A stretch of 64,000 nt of DNA. Origin: Thermoanaerobacterium aotearoense. GTDB taxonomy: Bacteria; Bacillota; Thermoanaerobacteria; Thermoanaerobacterales; Thermoanaerobacteraceae. How positions within the stretch are numbered: the stretch's first letter is position 1; every line of letters starts with the position of its first letter. The translations under genes were made by a program, and so were the position numbers. The notes below the pieces were generated by a model. That model worked only from the letters and a program-made list of their open reading frames with translations. It was not told the DNA's origin and made no database searches. Positions 55,718 to 64,000 of this stretch are shown in pieces. Location: the NCBI RefSeq assembly GCF_009905255.1, contig NZ_CP047602.1, positions 1,116,001 to 1,180,000 of the forward strand, written 5' to 3'.

Positions 55718-56970
55718 TTTTATGAAGATAAATTTATTTCTCGCCCTCTTTTTAAGCCATAGCAAAATTGATATCATAACTATTACTAACCCAATTAAAA
55801 GTTCAGCGTAAGATCTAATTGTGCTGTAATCTTTAATTACAGTGGTTTTAGTTCCGTTGTAGTATGTTCCTAAATAATTTTTATAAACCGACTCATCTGC
55901 TATAAGCTGTACACTTCCAATAGGCTTTCCGTTTAGCGTGAAATTAATCATGCCCAATGTAGTGCCTTTTTTTACAGGTGCATTTATATTTTTATCGACT
56001 GAAATAGATGACTTAATACTGCTTTCTTGTCCTTTTGGCACTACATAGTAGAATGAGTCTTTCGCAATAAGAGGCAACTTAAACTTTACCTTTCCAATGT
56101 CTGCGTATGTTACGATTGAATTTTTCTCTAAAGGATTTACAAGATCAAAATTATTAAAACCGTAGTTTAGCAATTTTATCGTATCTGTCCATATATTTGT
56201 ACCTTCATCACCCATGATTACAGATATCAGCCTATGACCATTTCTTGTGGCAGAACCGACAAAAACTTGGTTAGCAGCGATAGTATAACCGGTCTTTACC
56301 CCATCTGCTCCGTCGTAATGAAAGCTTGTAGGCTTTATTAATCTATTGCTAATCCAGAGATCTCTCGGCTTATCAAATTTGTTGGTAGGCGGTATCTGGT
56401 AATGTATGGTGCTTACGATTTTCCTAAATGTGGTATTTCCCATCGCATACCTTGCTATCAAAGCCATATCGTACGGTGTCGAGTAGTGGTCGGTATTTGG
56501 CAAACCATTTGGATTGACAAAATGGCTGTCTTTAGCACCAATTTCTTTTGCTTTCTCATTCATCAGATTTGCAAATCCCTGTATGCTGCCTCCAATGTGG
56601 TCAGCTACTGCAATTGCTGCATCGTTGGCAGACTCTAAAAGCATAGCATAAAGCAACTGCTCTAATGTAAGCTTTTCTCCCGGTACTAGGTATATAGAAT
56701 TACCATCTATATTTTTGACATCATCATTTACAGTTACTACGTCATTTAACTTTCCCTTTTCAATGGCGATTATGGCCGTTAAAATTTTTGTCGTGCTGGC
56801 AGGATACATCCTTTGATTCATATTTTTGTCGTAAAGGACTTGACCGGTAGTGAAATCCATCAGCACTGCCGTAGGACCTACGATTTGTGGTGGATTTTCC
56901 ATTCCGTATACTTTTGGTATAAAATTAATTAAAAGTATGATAGCTGTAATGATAGAAACTGTTTTTTCAT
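55715..56970 (-). pseudogene. dacF: D-alanyl-D-alanine carboxypeptidase (DacF type), frameshift at the start
   Basis: The frame from an internal ATG at 56902 gives 395 residues with S11 peptidase motifs STTK (PASTTKILTAIIA), SAN (LLESANDAAIAV) and KTG (GVKTGYTIAA), and a C-terminal membrane helix. That ATG has no ribosome site and the product has no signal peptide. A GGAGG site and ATG stand at 56968-56970 but one base out of frame. Adding one A to the A6 run (T6 at 56962-56967) restores MKKTVSIITAIILLINF joined to the rest. Treat it as a real gene with a frameshift or a base-call error. Confidence 0.85.
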
Positions 56971-57086
56971 ACTTTTGCCTCCATATACGCTTATAATTTT
57001 AGTATATCAAAAAAATATGAAATTTAAAAAGGAATTTATATAAAAATGTAGAAATATTTATATAGCAAAATCAAAAGAGGTGGAGT

Positions 57087-57701
57087 ATGTTTAAATTAAC
57101 CAAAAGTCAACAATATGGAATCATCGTTTTATTGATAGTAGCTTCATTATTGACTGGGTATTTTATCTATGAAAAAAGCAAACCTCAAAAGGATGATATT
57201 GTCAGCATTAAAAGCGATGAGAATTTAATAAACAATTCCAATACAGGTAAAACATCAGAAAATGAAAAAGCCAAAGAAATAAAAGTATATGTCACTGGCT
57301 TTGTCAAATCACCTGGAGTTTATACCATGAGAGAAGGCGATAGAATCGATGATGCCATAAAAATGGCAGGGGGAGCTTTGGATGGTGCAGATCTTTCAAA
57401 CATAAATTTGGCCGAAAAAGTAAAAGATGAGCAGATGATAAAAGTGCCAAAAATTGGAGAAAATGATGTTTCCAACGATAAATCCAGCGGCTCTAATGCC
57501 GCAAATGGCAAGATAAATATCAATACGGCTACAAAAGAAGAGCTTGACACACTGCCTGGAATTGGCGAAGTCACTGCACAGCGCATAATAGATTTTAGAG
57601 AGCAACACGGCAATTTTCAAAAAATAGAGGACATCATGAATGTTTCAAGGATTGGGCCAAAGCTTTTTGAACAAATAAAAGACAAGATAACAGTTGATTA
57701 A
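57087..57701 (+). CDS. comEA: Competence protein ComEA (DNA-binding HhH)
   Basis: 204 residues. A membrane helix (YGIIVLLIVASLLTGYFIYE), an SLBB domain (IKVYVTGFVKSPGVYTMREG) and a C-terminal helix-hairpin-helix pair (ININTATKEELDTLPGIGEV, GNFQKIEDIMNVSRIGPKLF). ComEA binds incoming DNA at the surface in natural transformation. No comEB/comEC is next to it here. AGAGGTGG site. Confidence 0.93.
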   Translation: MFKLTKSQQYGIIVLLIVASLLTGYFIYEKSKPQKDDIVSIKSDENLINNSNTGKTSENEKAKEIKVYVTGFVKSPGVYTMREGDRIDDAIKMAGGALDGADLSNINLAEKVKDEQMIKVPKIGENDVSNDKSSGSNAANGKININTATKEELDTLPGIGEVTAQRIIDFREQHGNFQKIEDIMNVSRIGPKLFEQIKDKITVD

Positions 57702-57742
57702 AATGTAAATTTGTTCCATATAGAACATGATGGGGAGAAATT

Positions 57743-58804
57743 ATGAGGAAATACGTGTCAATACTTTTGATATTTCTATTGTTGTTTTCAAATATTAAGG
57801 TGACTTATTCTGATCCTGCATCAGATTTAAAAAATGCACAGATTGAGGAACAGAAAATCATAATTGAGCTATTTAATTTGGACATGGAAAAGGTAAGGGC
57901 ATCAAATTTATTGGATGAGCTTAATTCTGAAGTTGCAGATACAACAAAGCGCATCGACTCAATGGAAGGAGAAATATCAAACATAAGCAAAGAAATTGTT
58001 AATGAGAGAAATAATATAAAAAGCTGGTTCAGATTTTTGTACATGAATGGTACGAATACCATATTATCACTTCTGCTTATGTCAAACAATGCATCGGAGC
58101 TTTTGCACAGATTGATATACATAGATATAATTACTAATTACTTTTACAGCAAATTAGATCACATAAATTACTTATTGAAAAACAAAAAGGCTGAAGAAGA
58201 GGCTTTGAGCCATCAGCGAGATGAGCTTAAAAAGAAATTAGATGAGCAAAGAAATACAGTTTTGACTTTAAATAAATTAGAAAACGAAAAGAGTGCAATG
58301 CTTGACAATATCAAAAAGCAAATTAGCGATTATCAAAGAATATTAGACATAAGCGCATCGGTGGAAAGCGGCTTACCATCTCTTGACTTTTTGCTAAATA
58401 ATATTTCAAAACTGCCTTGGAACAGCCTTCAGCCTGATAACTTCGATATCCAGGTTGATTCGGTATCGGCATCATTTAGCGATGAATCAATAAGCAATAT
58501 GATAGACAATTATAATGATGTATTGAAAAATGTAAAGATCACATTCGATGATAGCGGATTTACTTTATCTGATGGTGATAATTACACTTTATATGGAAAT
58601 TTTGAGGTGAATGATGGAAAAATTGATTTCAATGTTACCTCAATCAATGTAAAAGGTGTGGAGATAACAGGGGAGGACTTAGACAATCTTATAAAAAATT
58701 ACAATACTGTTTTGGATTTTGAAAGTCCATTAAAACAATATAAATTAGACAGTGTTGAGACAACTGCTGGCGAAGTGAAGTTTACATTGGCGAGAATAAA
58801 ATAA
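57743..58804 (+). CDS. Secreted coiled-coil protein of PcsB/CwlO N-terminal type
   Basis: 353 residues. A signal peptide (1-25), then a long coiled coil at about 25-200 in two halves around a hydrophobic pivot (NGTNTILSLLLMSNNASELL), the pattern of the PcsB coiled coil that docks wall hydrolases to FtsEX. The C-terminal 150 residues show no catalytic motif and are not recognised. So it may activate a hydrolase rather than be one. Confidence 0.75.
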   Translation: MRKYVSILLIFLLLFSNIKVTYSDPASDLKNAQIEEQKIIIELFNLDMEKVRASNLLDELNSEVADTTKRIDSMEGEISNISKEIVNERNNIKSWFRFLYMNGTNTILSLLLMSNNASELLHRLIYIDIITNYFYSKLDHINYLLKNKKAEEEALSHQRDELKKKLDEQRNTVLTLNKLENEKSAMLDNIKKQISDYQRILDISASVESGLPSLDFLLNNISKLPWNSLQPDNFDIQVDSVSASFSDESISNMIDNYNDVLKNVKITFDDSGFTLSDGDNYTLYGNFEVNDGKIDFNVTSINVKGVEITGEDLDNLIKNYNTVLDFESPLKQYKLDSVETTAGEVKFTLARIK

Positions 58805-58868
58805 AATGTTTTTCTTTGGCTATTTAGTGTGTTAGACTTATATTAGATTCTTACGAGGAGGAATGGCT

Positions 58869-59357
58869 ATGAAAGAAATAGTTTTAGCAGGTGGTTGTTT
58901 TTGGGGTGTTCAAGCATACTTTGACACCATAGACGGAGTGATGGAAACGAAAGTTGGGTATGCAAATGGAAACAAGGAGAATCCGACATACGAAGAAGTC
59001 TGCACAAATACGACAGGTTTTGCTGAAGCGTGCTATGTAAAATACGATGAAAGCATCATATCGTTAGAAGATTTGCTGAGAAGTTATTGGAAGATCGTAG
59101 ATCCAACACTTAAAAATAGACAAGGCCATGACATAGGTACGCAGTACCGTACGGGAATTTATTACATGGATTATGGTGATCTTAATGTGATATTAAGATC
59201 TAAGGAAGAAGAGCAGAAAAAGCATGAAAAGCCAATCGTGACTGAAATTGAACCGCTTAAAAATTTTTACGATGCTGAAGAATATCACCAAAAGTACCTT
59301 AAGAAGAATCCAAATGGCTATTGTCATATACCAAGAGAACTTTTTGAAAAGAGGTAA
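58869..59357 (+). CDS. msrA: Peptide methionine-S-sulfoxide reductase
   Basis: 162 residues. [14 protein letters not shown] has the catalytic Cys; [29 protein letters not shown] and [15 protein letters not shown] are the other family blocks. It repairs oxidised Met. The ribosome site AGGAGG lies next to ATG 58863, too close, so ATG 58869 is the better start. No msrB is fused or adjacent. Confidence 0.96.
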   Translation: MKEIVLAGGCFWGVQAYFDTIDGVMETKVGYANGNKENPTYEEVCTNTTGFAEACYVKYDESIISLEDLLRSYWKIVDPTLKNRQGHDIGTQYRTGIYYMDYGDLNVILRSKEEEQKKHEKPIVTEIEPLKNFYDAEEYHQKYLKKNPNGYCHIPRELFEKR

Positions 59358-59361
59358 AATG

Positions 59362-59391
59362 AAGGGGCATTTTTTAACAAGCCCCTTTTTA
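59362..59391. terminator. Bidirectional terminator after msrA
   Basis: A 7-bp GC stem (59362-59368 with 59381-59387) followed by T; the minus-strand gene ends three bases beyond. Confidence 0.85.
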
Positions 59392-59393
59392 AT

Positions 59394-59864
59394 CTATTTT
59401 CCGCTTTTGATGGAATGAGCTATTCTCGAACATGCCGCAGCAACTATTGCGGCGACCAAATCATCTATAAATGTATTGCATCTTTCATCTTTATGTTCAT
59501 TCAATGTTCCTATTATGCCCAGTTTTACCTTATCCAAATAACCGTAGTTGGTAAGTCCAATTGATCCGTAGATGTTTGTAATGCTTAATGCTAAGATTTC
59601 GTCAATTCCGTACAGTGGTTCATCTCTTTTGAGGATTGATAGAAGTGGTTCTTCAAGCATGTTTTTCTCTGCAAGTTTGTCAAGAGTTATGCCTGTCAAT
59701 ACAGCATTTTGAACTTCTCTCTTGTCTAAAACTGCATTTAGGCTTTCTATTGCCTCATCCATGGTTAGATCATAATACTTTTTTTGAAGCTCTAATACAA
59801 GTTTAGCCATGTCCTCGATATTTACTCCTCGCTCTTTTAGCAAATCTACGATTATATCCTTCAT
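59394..59864 (-). CDS. pgpA: Phosphatidylglycerophosphatase A-like protein
   Basis: 156 residues of the short soluble Firmicute PgpA type (YqfA-independent), with DLLKERGVNIEDMAKLVLEL, ALSITNIYGSIGLTNYG and DDLVAAIVAAACSRIAHSI. No membrane helix is obvious. The family removes phosphate from phosphatidylglycerophosphate in lipid synthesis, though this soluble subgroup is less tested. AAGGAGG supports the start at 59864. Confidence 0.82.
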   Translation of the reverse strand: MKDIIVDLLKERGVNIEDMAKLVLELQKKYYDLTMDEAIESLNAVLDKREVQNAVLTGITLDKLAEKNMLEEPLLSILKRDEPLYGIDEILALSITNIYGSIGLTNYGYLDKVKLGIIGTLNEHKDERCNTFIDDLVAAIVAAACSRIAHSIKSGK

Positions 59865-59992
59865 TTTGCGCCTCCTTAAAATATTAATGTGGTGCAACCA
59901 TATATTATGTGCAATTGTTGAAAAATATTATATATTAAAGTATAATCTAAATTAGTTTTAAATCCAATAGACAGCTGGAAAGGGATGTTTAT

Positions 59993-61435
59993 ATGAAAGA
60001 TGTTAGAGTTAGATTTGCACCAAGCCCAACAGGCAATTTACATATTGGCGGTGCCAGAACAGCGTTATTTAATTGGCTTTTTGCAAGGCACAATAATGGA
60101 AAGTTAATTTTAAGAGTTGATGATACGGATTTGGAGCGTTCGACGGGTGATTCAATGAAGGCCATATTAGATGGACTTAAATGGCTTGGCATCGATTGGG
60201 ATGAAGGGCCAATATACCAGTCAAAAAGGCTTGATGAATATAAGAAGTATGCTGATGAGTTAGTAAGTAAAGGTAAAGCCTATTATTGTTTTTGTACAAA
60301 AGAAGAGCTCGATGAAATGAGAAGTGAAGCGCAAAAGGCTGGAAAACCACCTATGTATACAGGCAAATGTAGAAATTTATCGCCTGATGAAGTAAAAAAG
60401 TACATAGATGAAGGTAAAAAATACGTCGTACGTCTGAAAGTGCCAAAAGACGGTAAAACGGTAGTGCATGATATAATAAGGGGCGATGTTGAATTTGACA
60501 ATTCAACGTTTGATGATTTTATCATAATGAAGTCAGATAATATGCCTACATACAATTTTGCCACCGTAATAGATGATTATGAAATGAAGATAAGCCATAT
60601 AATAAGAGGAGAGGAGCACTTATCAAACACTCCTAAGCAGATCCTTATATACGAAGCATTAGGCTTTGAAAAACCAGAGTTTGCACACGTTTCGATGATA
60701 TTGGCGCCTGACAGAAGCAAACTCAGCAAAAGACACGGTGCTACGTCTGTGCAAGAGTTTAGAGATTTAGGATACTTGCCTGAAGCAATCATAAACTACA
60801 TCACGCTTTTAGGGTGGGTGCCGTCAGATGGTGAAGAAGTGTTTACTACGGAAAAAAGTGTAAGAGAATTTACTTTAGATAGAGTATCTAAAAATCCGGC
60901 TATATATGATACCAAAAAACTTACTTGGTTAAACGGCATTTACATAAGAGAATGCGATATAGATAGATTGACAAAAGAAGTCATCCCGTTCTTGATTAGC
61001 AAAGGATTGATAGGGGATGAATACGATTATGATTATATAAGAAAAATTGTAATCGCTGTAAGGGAGAGGGAAAAAACTTTAAGCGATATAGCTGATGCCA
61101 TGTCATACTACTTCAAAGACGATTTTTCATATGATGAAAAAGGCGTTAAGAAGTATTTTGAAAAGGATGGAGTCGAAAACATACTTAGAGAAGCCATTGA
61201 AATACTTAAAAAAGTAGATAATTTTAATTTGACCGAAACTGAAAATGCGTACCGTGATTTGATAGAAAGACTGAACATAAAAAGCGGTGATTTGTTCCAC
61301 CCCACAAGACTTGCTATATCTGGCAGAACGTTTGGACCAGGCTTATTTGATATAATGGAACTATTAGGCAAAGAAAGGACTATTGAAAGGATAGAAAAAG
61401 CGATAAAATACATTGAAAGCATTAAACAAAAGTAA
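59993..61435 (+). CDS. gltX: Glutamate-tRNA ligase
   Basis: 480 residues. Class I synthetase with HIGH-type [20 protein letters not shown] and KMSKS-type [12 protein letters not shown] (about 245), and the anticodon-binding C-terminal half. A thermophilic bacterium without glnS would use it to charge tRNA-Glu and mischarge tRNA-Gln, but glnS cannot be judged here. AAAGGGATG site. Its last codons form part of the terminator stem. Confidence 0.97.
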   Translation: MKDVRVRFAPSPTGNLHIGGARTALFNWLFARHNNGKLILRVDDTDLERSTGDSMKAILDGLKWLGIDWDEGPIYQSKRLDEYKKYADELVSKGKAYYCFCTKEELDEMRSEAQKAGKPPMYTGKCRNLSPDEVKKYIDEGKKYVVRLKVPKDGKTVVHDIIRGDVEFDNSTFDDFIIMKSDNMPTYNFATVIDDYEMKISHIIRGEEHLSNTPKQILIYEALGFEKPEFAHVSMILAPDRSKLSKRHGATSVQEFRDLGYLPEAIINYITLLGWVPSDGEEVFTTEKSVREFTLDRVSKNPAIYDTKKLTWLNGIYIRECDIDRLTKEVIPFLISKGLIGDEYDYDYIRKIVIAVREREKTLSDIADAMSYYFKDDFSYDEKGVKKYFEKDGVENILREAIEILKKVDNFNLTETENAYRDLIERLNIKSGDLFHPTRLAISGRTFGPGLFDIMELLGKERTIERIEKAIKYIESIKQK

Positions 61436-61462
61436 GAGAATATTCTTCTCTTACTTTTGTTT
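61424..61462 (+). terminator. Long perfect hairpin terminator of gltX
   Basis: A 17-bp perfect stem (61424-61440 with 61446-61462) around a 5-base loop. The left arm starts within the last codons of gltX. Confidence 0.8.
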
Positions 61463-61503
61463 AAATATAAATTTTACGGTAAACTTAATCAGGAGATGAA
61501 CTT

Positions 61504-61929
61504 ATGGGAAAGCTTTATTTAGCTTATGGCAGCAATATGAATTTTAAGGAAATGATGAAAAGATGTCCAAATGCACAATTAATAGGGCCTGCCATAATCG
61601 AAAATTGGAAACTTGTATTCAGAGGTAAAGACGGCTTTGCTTATGCTACAATTGAACCATCTGACAATAGTTTCGTGCCAGCTCTTTTGTGGGAAATAGG
61701 AAAGAATGACGAGGATGCTTTGGATAAATATGAAGATTATCCGTATCTTTATAGGAAAGAGATTATAGAGGCAATTTGCGAAGATAAATCAATAAATGCG
61801 ATGACATATATAATGAATCCGGGGTATGATATAGGAAAACCAAGCAAACGGTATTACAATATCATAAAGCAAGGCTACATAGATGCAGGGTTTGATGTTG
61901 AGCTCATAGAAAATATTTTAAGAAATTAA
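61504..61929 (+). CDS. Gamma-glutamylcyclotransferase-like (GGCT/AIG2) protein
   Basis: 141 residues with the GGCT signature LYLAYGSNMNFKEM, the conserved Glu region LDKYEDYPYLYRKE and a strand-rich fold. The family cyclises gamma-glutamyl amino acids or amines; the substrate here is not known. It has its own GGAGATG site and appears monocistronic. Confidence 0.85.
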   Translation: MGKLYLAYGSNMNFKEMMKRCPNAQLIGPAIIENWKLVFRGKDGFAYATIEPSDNSFVPALLWEIGKNDEDALDKYEDYPYLYRKEIIEAICEDKSINAMTYIMNPGYDIGKPSKRYYNIIKQGYIDAGFDVELIENILRN

Positions 61930-62020
61930 CATAAACGTAACATGTACTTAATATGGTGATAACAATTTTATTGTAATATGGATATTGACAAGTAGATATA
62001 AATTTTTAGGTTGGAGATGA

Positions 62021-62095
62021 AGAGAAACCGTTAATGTGATTAACAATTTCATAGATAAATTGTTAATCTGTAGTGGTTTCTCTTTCTGATTTTTT
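62021..62095 (+). terminator. Leader hairpin/terminator upstream of glpP
   Basis: Outer stem AGAGAAACC/GGTTTCTCT (62021-62029 with 62075-62083) and inner 12-bp perfect stem (62038-62049 with 62057-62068), then a T-run at 62090-62095. It ends 31 bases before the glpP start. Such a leader is the expected target of GlpP antitermination. Confidence 0.65.
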
Positions 62096-62126
62096 ACTGA
62101 ATATTTAGATGTAAGGAGGTGAAATA

Positions 62127-62768
62127 TTGAAGAAAGATGAGTTCTTAAGAAGGCTTGACAGCAGAAAATTGATTGCCGCTATTAAAGAAGAAAGATATAT
62201 TGAAAAAGCAATTAATAAAAACTTAAGTGGTGTTTTCTTACTTACAGGGAATATTGGTGTAATAAAAAAGTATGTAGACTTTTTTAGAGCAAATGATATG
62301 TTTACATTCGTTCATATGGAGAAAATTGGAGGTATAAGTTTTGATAAAGAGGGGCTTGAATTTGTAGCTAATTATGTAAAACCAGATGGGATAATTACCA
62401 CAAAAAACAGTCTTATAAAGATTGCAAAAAAACTTAATATGTTGACGATTCAAAGATGTTTTATGATAGATACAGATGCATTAAAAAAAGCGATAGAGAT
62501 TTCGAAAGAAACACAACCTGATTTTGTTGAACTTATGCCAGCTTTAATGCCTGATGTAATTCGAGAATTTACTGGAAATACAAGTGAGCCTGTCATAAGT
62601 GGAGGACTAATTAAAACAAGTGAACAAATGATGAATGCTTTATTAAATGGTGCTATTGCTGTTTCGACAGGCACTCCAAGATTATGGAATGTAGATGCAT
62701 CAAAAATGTATAAGGAGGTGTCGAAGTGGAGAGAACAGAATCAATTGCAAACTTTAGTAATGCAATAG
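62127..62768 (+). CDS. glpP: Glycerol-3-phosphate responsive antiterminator GlpP
   Basis: 213 residues. A TIM-barrel like RNA-binding protein: GVFLLTGNIGVIKKYVDFFR, FVHMEKIGGISFDKEGLEFV, PDGIITTKNSLIKIAKK, PDFVELMPALMPDVI and ISGGLIKTSEQMMNALLNGA. With glycerol-3-phosphate bound it prevents termination in glp leaders. TTG start after AAGGAGGTG. The C-terminus overlaps the next gene by 43 bases and is about 20 residues longer than usual. Confidence 0.92.
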   Translation: MKKDEFLRRLDSRKLIAAIKEERYIEKAINKNLSGVFLLTGNIGVIKKYVDFFRANDMFTFVHMEKIGGISFDKEGLEFVANYVKPDGIITTKNSLIKIAKKLNMLTIQRCFMIDTDALKKAIEISKETQPDFVELMPALMPDVIREFTGNTSEPVISGGLIKTSEQMMNALLNGAIAVSTGTPRLWNVDASKMYKEVSKWREQNQLQTLVMQ

Positions 62769-63667
62769 AAGATAGTGAACTAAAAAATGACGTAATAAGA
62801 TTTAAAAACAACATTGAACCATATTTATACCTTTTTCCATCTGCTATTGTTTTCGCGACATTTGTTTTTTATCCATTTATAAAGACTATCTACATAAGTT
62901 TGTTTCTAACAGATCCACAAGGGAATTTAGCCAAATTTATTGGATTGCAAAATTATATAGACATTTTTAAAACTGCTGATTATATAAATAGCATTTATTT
63001 AACATTAAAATTTGTAATTATGACTGTTCCCTTAGAAATGATTGTTGCATTCGTTCTGTCTATTTTTGCCAATCTAAGACTTAAAGGCATTGAGGTTATT
63101 AAAACAATATACACATTGCCTATTGCTATATCGTCGGCATCAGCTGCGGTAATATGGATGCTATTATTCAATCCAAGTATAGGATTTATCAATTACATAC
63201 TCAGTTTTTTTGGAATACATGGTATAGGATGGCTAACCGATGTAAAATACGGAATGATTTCAGTATCGATAGTAAATATATGGCTCAATGTAGGGATAAA
63301 TTTCATTTTTATGCTTGCAGGACTGAAAAGTATACCGAAAGACCTTTATGAAAGCGCTCAGATTGACGGAGCCAACATTTTTGTACAACATATTAAGATA
63401 ACTGTACCAATGCTTTCTCCTACATTGTTTTTCCTAATTACTGTTGACGTTATAAATGCCTTTCAGGAATTTGGAGTAATAAATATTATGACACAAGGTG
63501 GTCCAGTTAATTCTACTAACGTCATGGTTTATTCGATATATAGAGATGCGTTTTTTAATTTCAGATATGGAAATGGGGCGGCGGAATCGATAATCATTTT
63601 TATATTGCTTTTAATATTCACATTATTACAATTTGCTTCAAGTGAAAAGAAGGTGTTTTATAAATGA
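62726..63667 (+). CDS. ABC sugar/glycerol-phosphate transporter permease (UgpA type)
   Basis: 313 residues, six membrane helices and the inner-membrane permease EAA loop (YESAQIDGANIFVQHIKITV). A 40-residue polar N-terminus precedes the first helix. Located after glpP, so probably a component of glycerol-3-phosphate uptake; a sugar substrate cannot be excluded. GTG start with AAGGAGGTG, within the end of glpP. Confidence 0.88.
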   Translation: MERTESIANFSNAIEDSELKNDVIRFKNNIEPYLYLFPSAIVFATFVFYPFIKTIYISLFLTDPQGNLAKFIGLQNYIDIFKTADYINSIYLTLKFVIMTVPLEMIVAFVLSIFANLRLKGIEVIKTIYTLPIAISSASAAVIWMLLFNPSIGFINYILSFFGIHGIGWLTDVKYGMISVSIVNIWLNVGINFIFMLAGLKSIPKDLYESAQIDGANIFVQHIKITVPMLSPTLFFLITVDVINAFQEFGVINIMTQGGPVNSTNVMVYSIYRDAFFNFRYGNGAAESIIIFILLLIFTLLQFASSEKKVFYK

Positions 63668-64000
63668 CAGACTATGTGAGGTGGTTAATTAAGAGAATTT
63701 TGCTATATTTAGTTAACTTTATTCTAATATTTATTGTGGTATTTCCTATTATTTATGCCATATCTGTAAGTTTTATGCCTAATGGCGAAGCTTTTCAATA
63801 TCCACCAAAATTAATACCAGATTCATTTTATTTAGGCAATTATATTGAGGCACTTAAATCAGTTCCGATATTGCGGTTTATATCAAATAGCTTTATTGTT
63901 TCGATAATCGTTACTATAGGACAAATATTGACATCAAGTTTAGCTGCATATGCATTTACATTTTACGAGTTTAAAGGAAAAAATATAATTTTTGCCATAT
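63664..64000 (+). CDS. ABC transporter permease (UgpE type), 3' truncated by window edge
   Basis: 112 codons visible. ATG 63664 overlaps the previous stop (ATGA), so the two permeases are coupled. Membrane helix 1 (FILIFIVVFPIIYAISVSFM), the loop typical of the second permease (PKLIPDSFYLGNYIEALKSV) and helix 2 (SIIVTIGQILTSSLAAYAFT) match the MalG/UgpE type. The binding protein and ATPase would lie beyond the window. Confidence 0.85.
   Translation, partial: MTDYVRWLIKRILLYLVNFILIFIVVFPIIYAISVSFMPNGEAFQYPPKLIPDSFYLGNYIEALKSVPILRFISNSFIVSIIVTIGQILTSSLAAYAFTFYEFKGKNIIFAI

Noticed and set aside
61985..62001. TTGACA followed by TATAAA as a promoter for glpP
   Set aside because: The boxes are only six bases apart, far from the 16-18 required; the actual promoter in this gap is not clear.

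Overview
The window looks like chromosome of a low-GC, strictly anaerobic, spore-forming Firmicute of the Thermoanaerobacterium/Thermoanaerobacter type. Reasons: AT-rich coding with GGAGG-type ribosome sites and many TTG starts, a bifurcating-type [FeFe] hydrogenase operon, sporulation genes (SpoIVFA/FB), a lone Spo0B-like domain, MinCDE with MreBCD, and a polA without visible proofreading residues. The genus is an inference from gene content and order; no search was run.

Region 1 (1-12.4 kb) is a set of small units: the end of a YwlG-family gene; a Crp/Fnr regulator followed by a copper-chaperone-like HMA protein and a P1B-type ATPase with a CPG metal motif; an S-layer-anchored YcdB/PepSY protein and a GH18 hydrolase on the minus strand; a PspC protein; an amino-acid permease; a frameshifted membrane gene; an L,D-transpeptidase preceded by a long inverted repeat; and an ECF sigma/anti-sigma pair with its own ECF-type promoter.

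Region 2 (12.4-25.5 kb) carries polA-coaE-lytic transglycosylase-DUF441-nicotinate phosphoribosyltransferase, tRNA-Leu(GAG), an AEC transporter gene split by a 1,973-bp insertion sequence with a clean 7-bp target duplication, a c-di-AMP (ydaO-type) riboswitch driving an SH3-NlpC/P60 hydrolase, typA, a second lytic transglycosylase and a SPOR-domain protein.

Region 3 (25.5-33.8 kb) is the hydrogen block. A tightly coupled set (DRTGG, RsbW-like ATPase, HydS-like [FeFe] hydrogenase with an altered H-cluster loop, second DRTGG, PHP phosphoesterase) stands directly upstream of a NuoE-HATPase-ferredoxin-NuoF-HydA operon. The natural reading is a putative H2 or redox sensing module beside the catalytic NAD-linked hydrogenase. 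An inverted repeat resembling a Rex site overlaps the operon promoter.

Region 4 (33.8-53.7 kb) is the conserved clostridial cell-shape/division/ribosome block: DUF4321, maf, radC, mreBCD, PBP2, minCDE, rodA, mgsA, spoIVFA/FB, two radical-SAM-associated genes, RNase G, L21 leader-rplU-prp-rpmA, Spo0B-like, obg, nadD, yqeK, rsfS. A hairpin upstream of spoIVFA masks its ribosome site with a copy of the 16S rRNA tail.

Region 5 (53.7-64 kb) holds a YheO-type regulator, a DUF362 ferredoxin protein, a D-Ala-D-Ala carboxypeptidase whose start is cut off from its signal peptide by a one-base shift, comEA, a coiled-coil secreted protein, msrA, pgpA, gltX, a GGCT-like protein, and the start of a glycerol-3-phosphate unit (terminator leader, glpP, two ABC permeases, the last cut by the window edge).

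Two apparent single-base losses both fall in A6 runs, so sequencing or assembly error must be considered before calling them biological.
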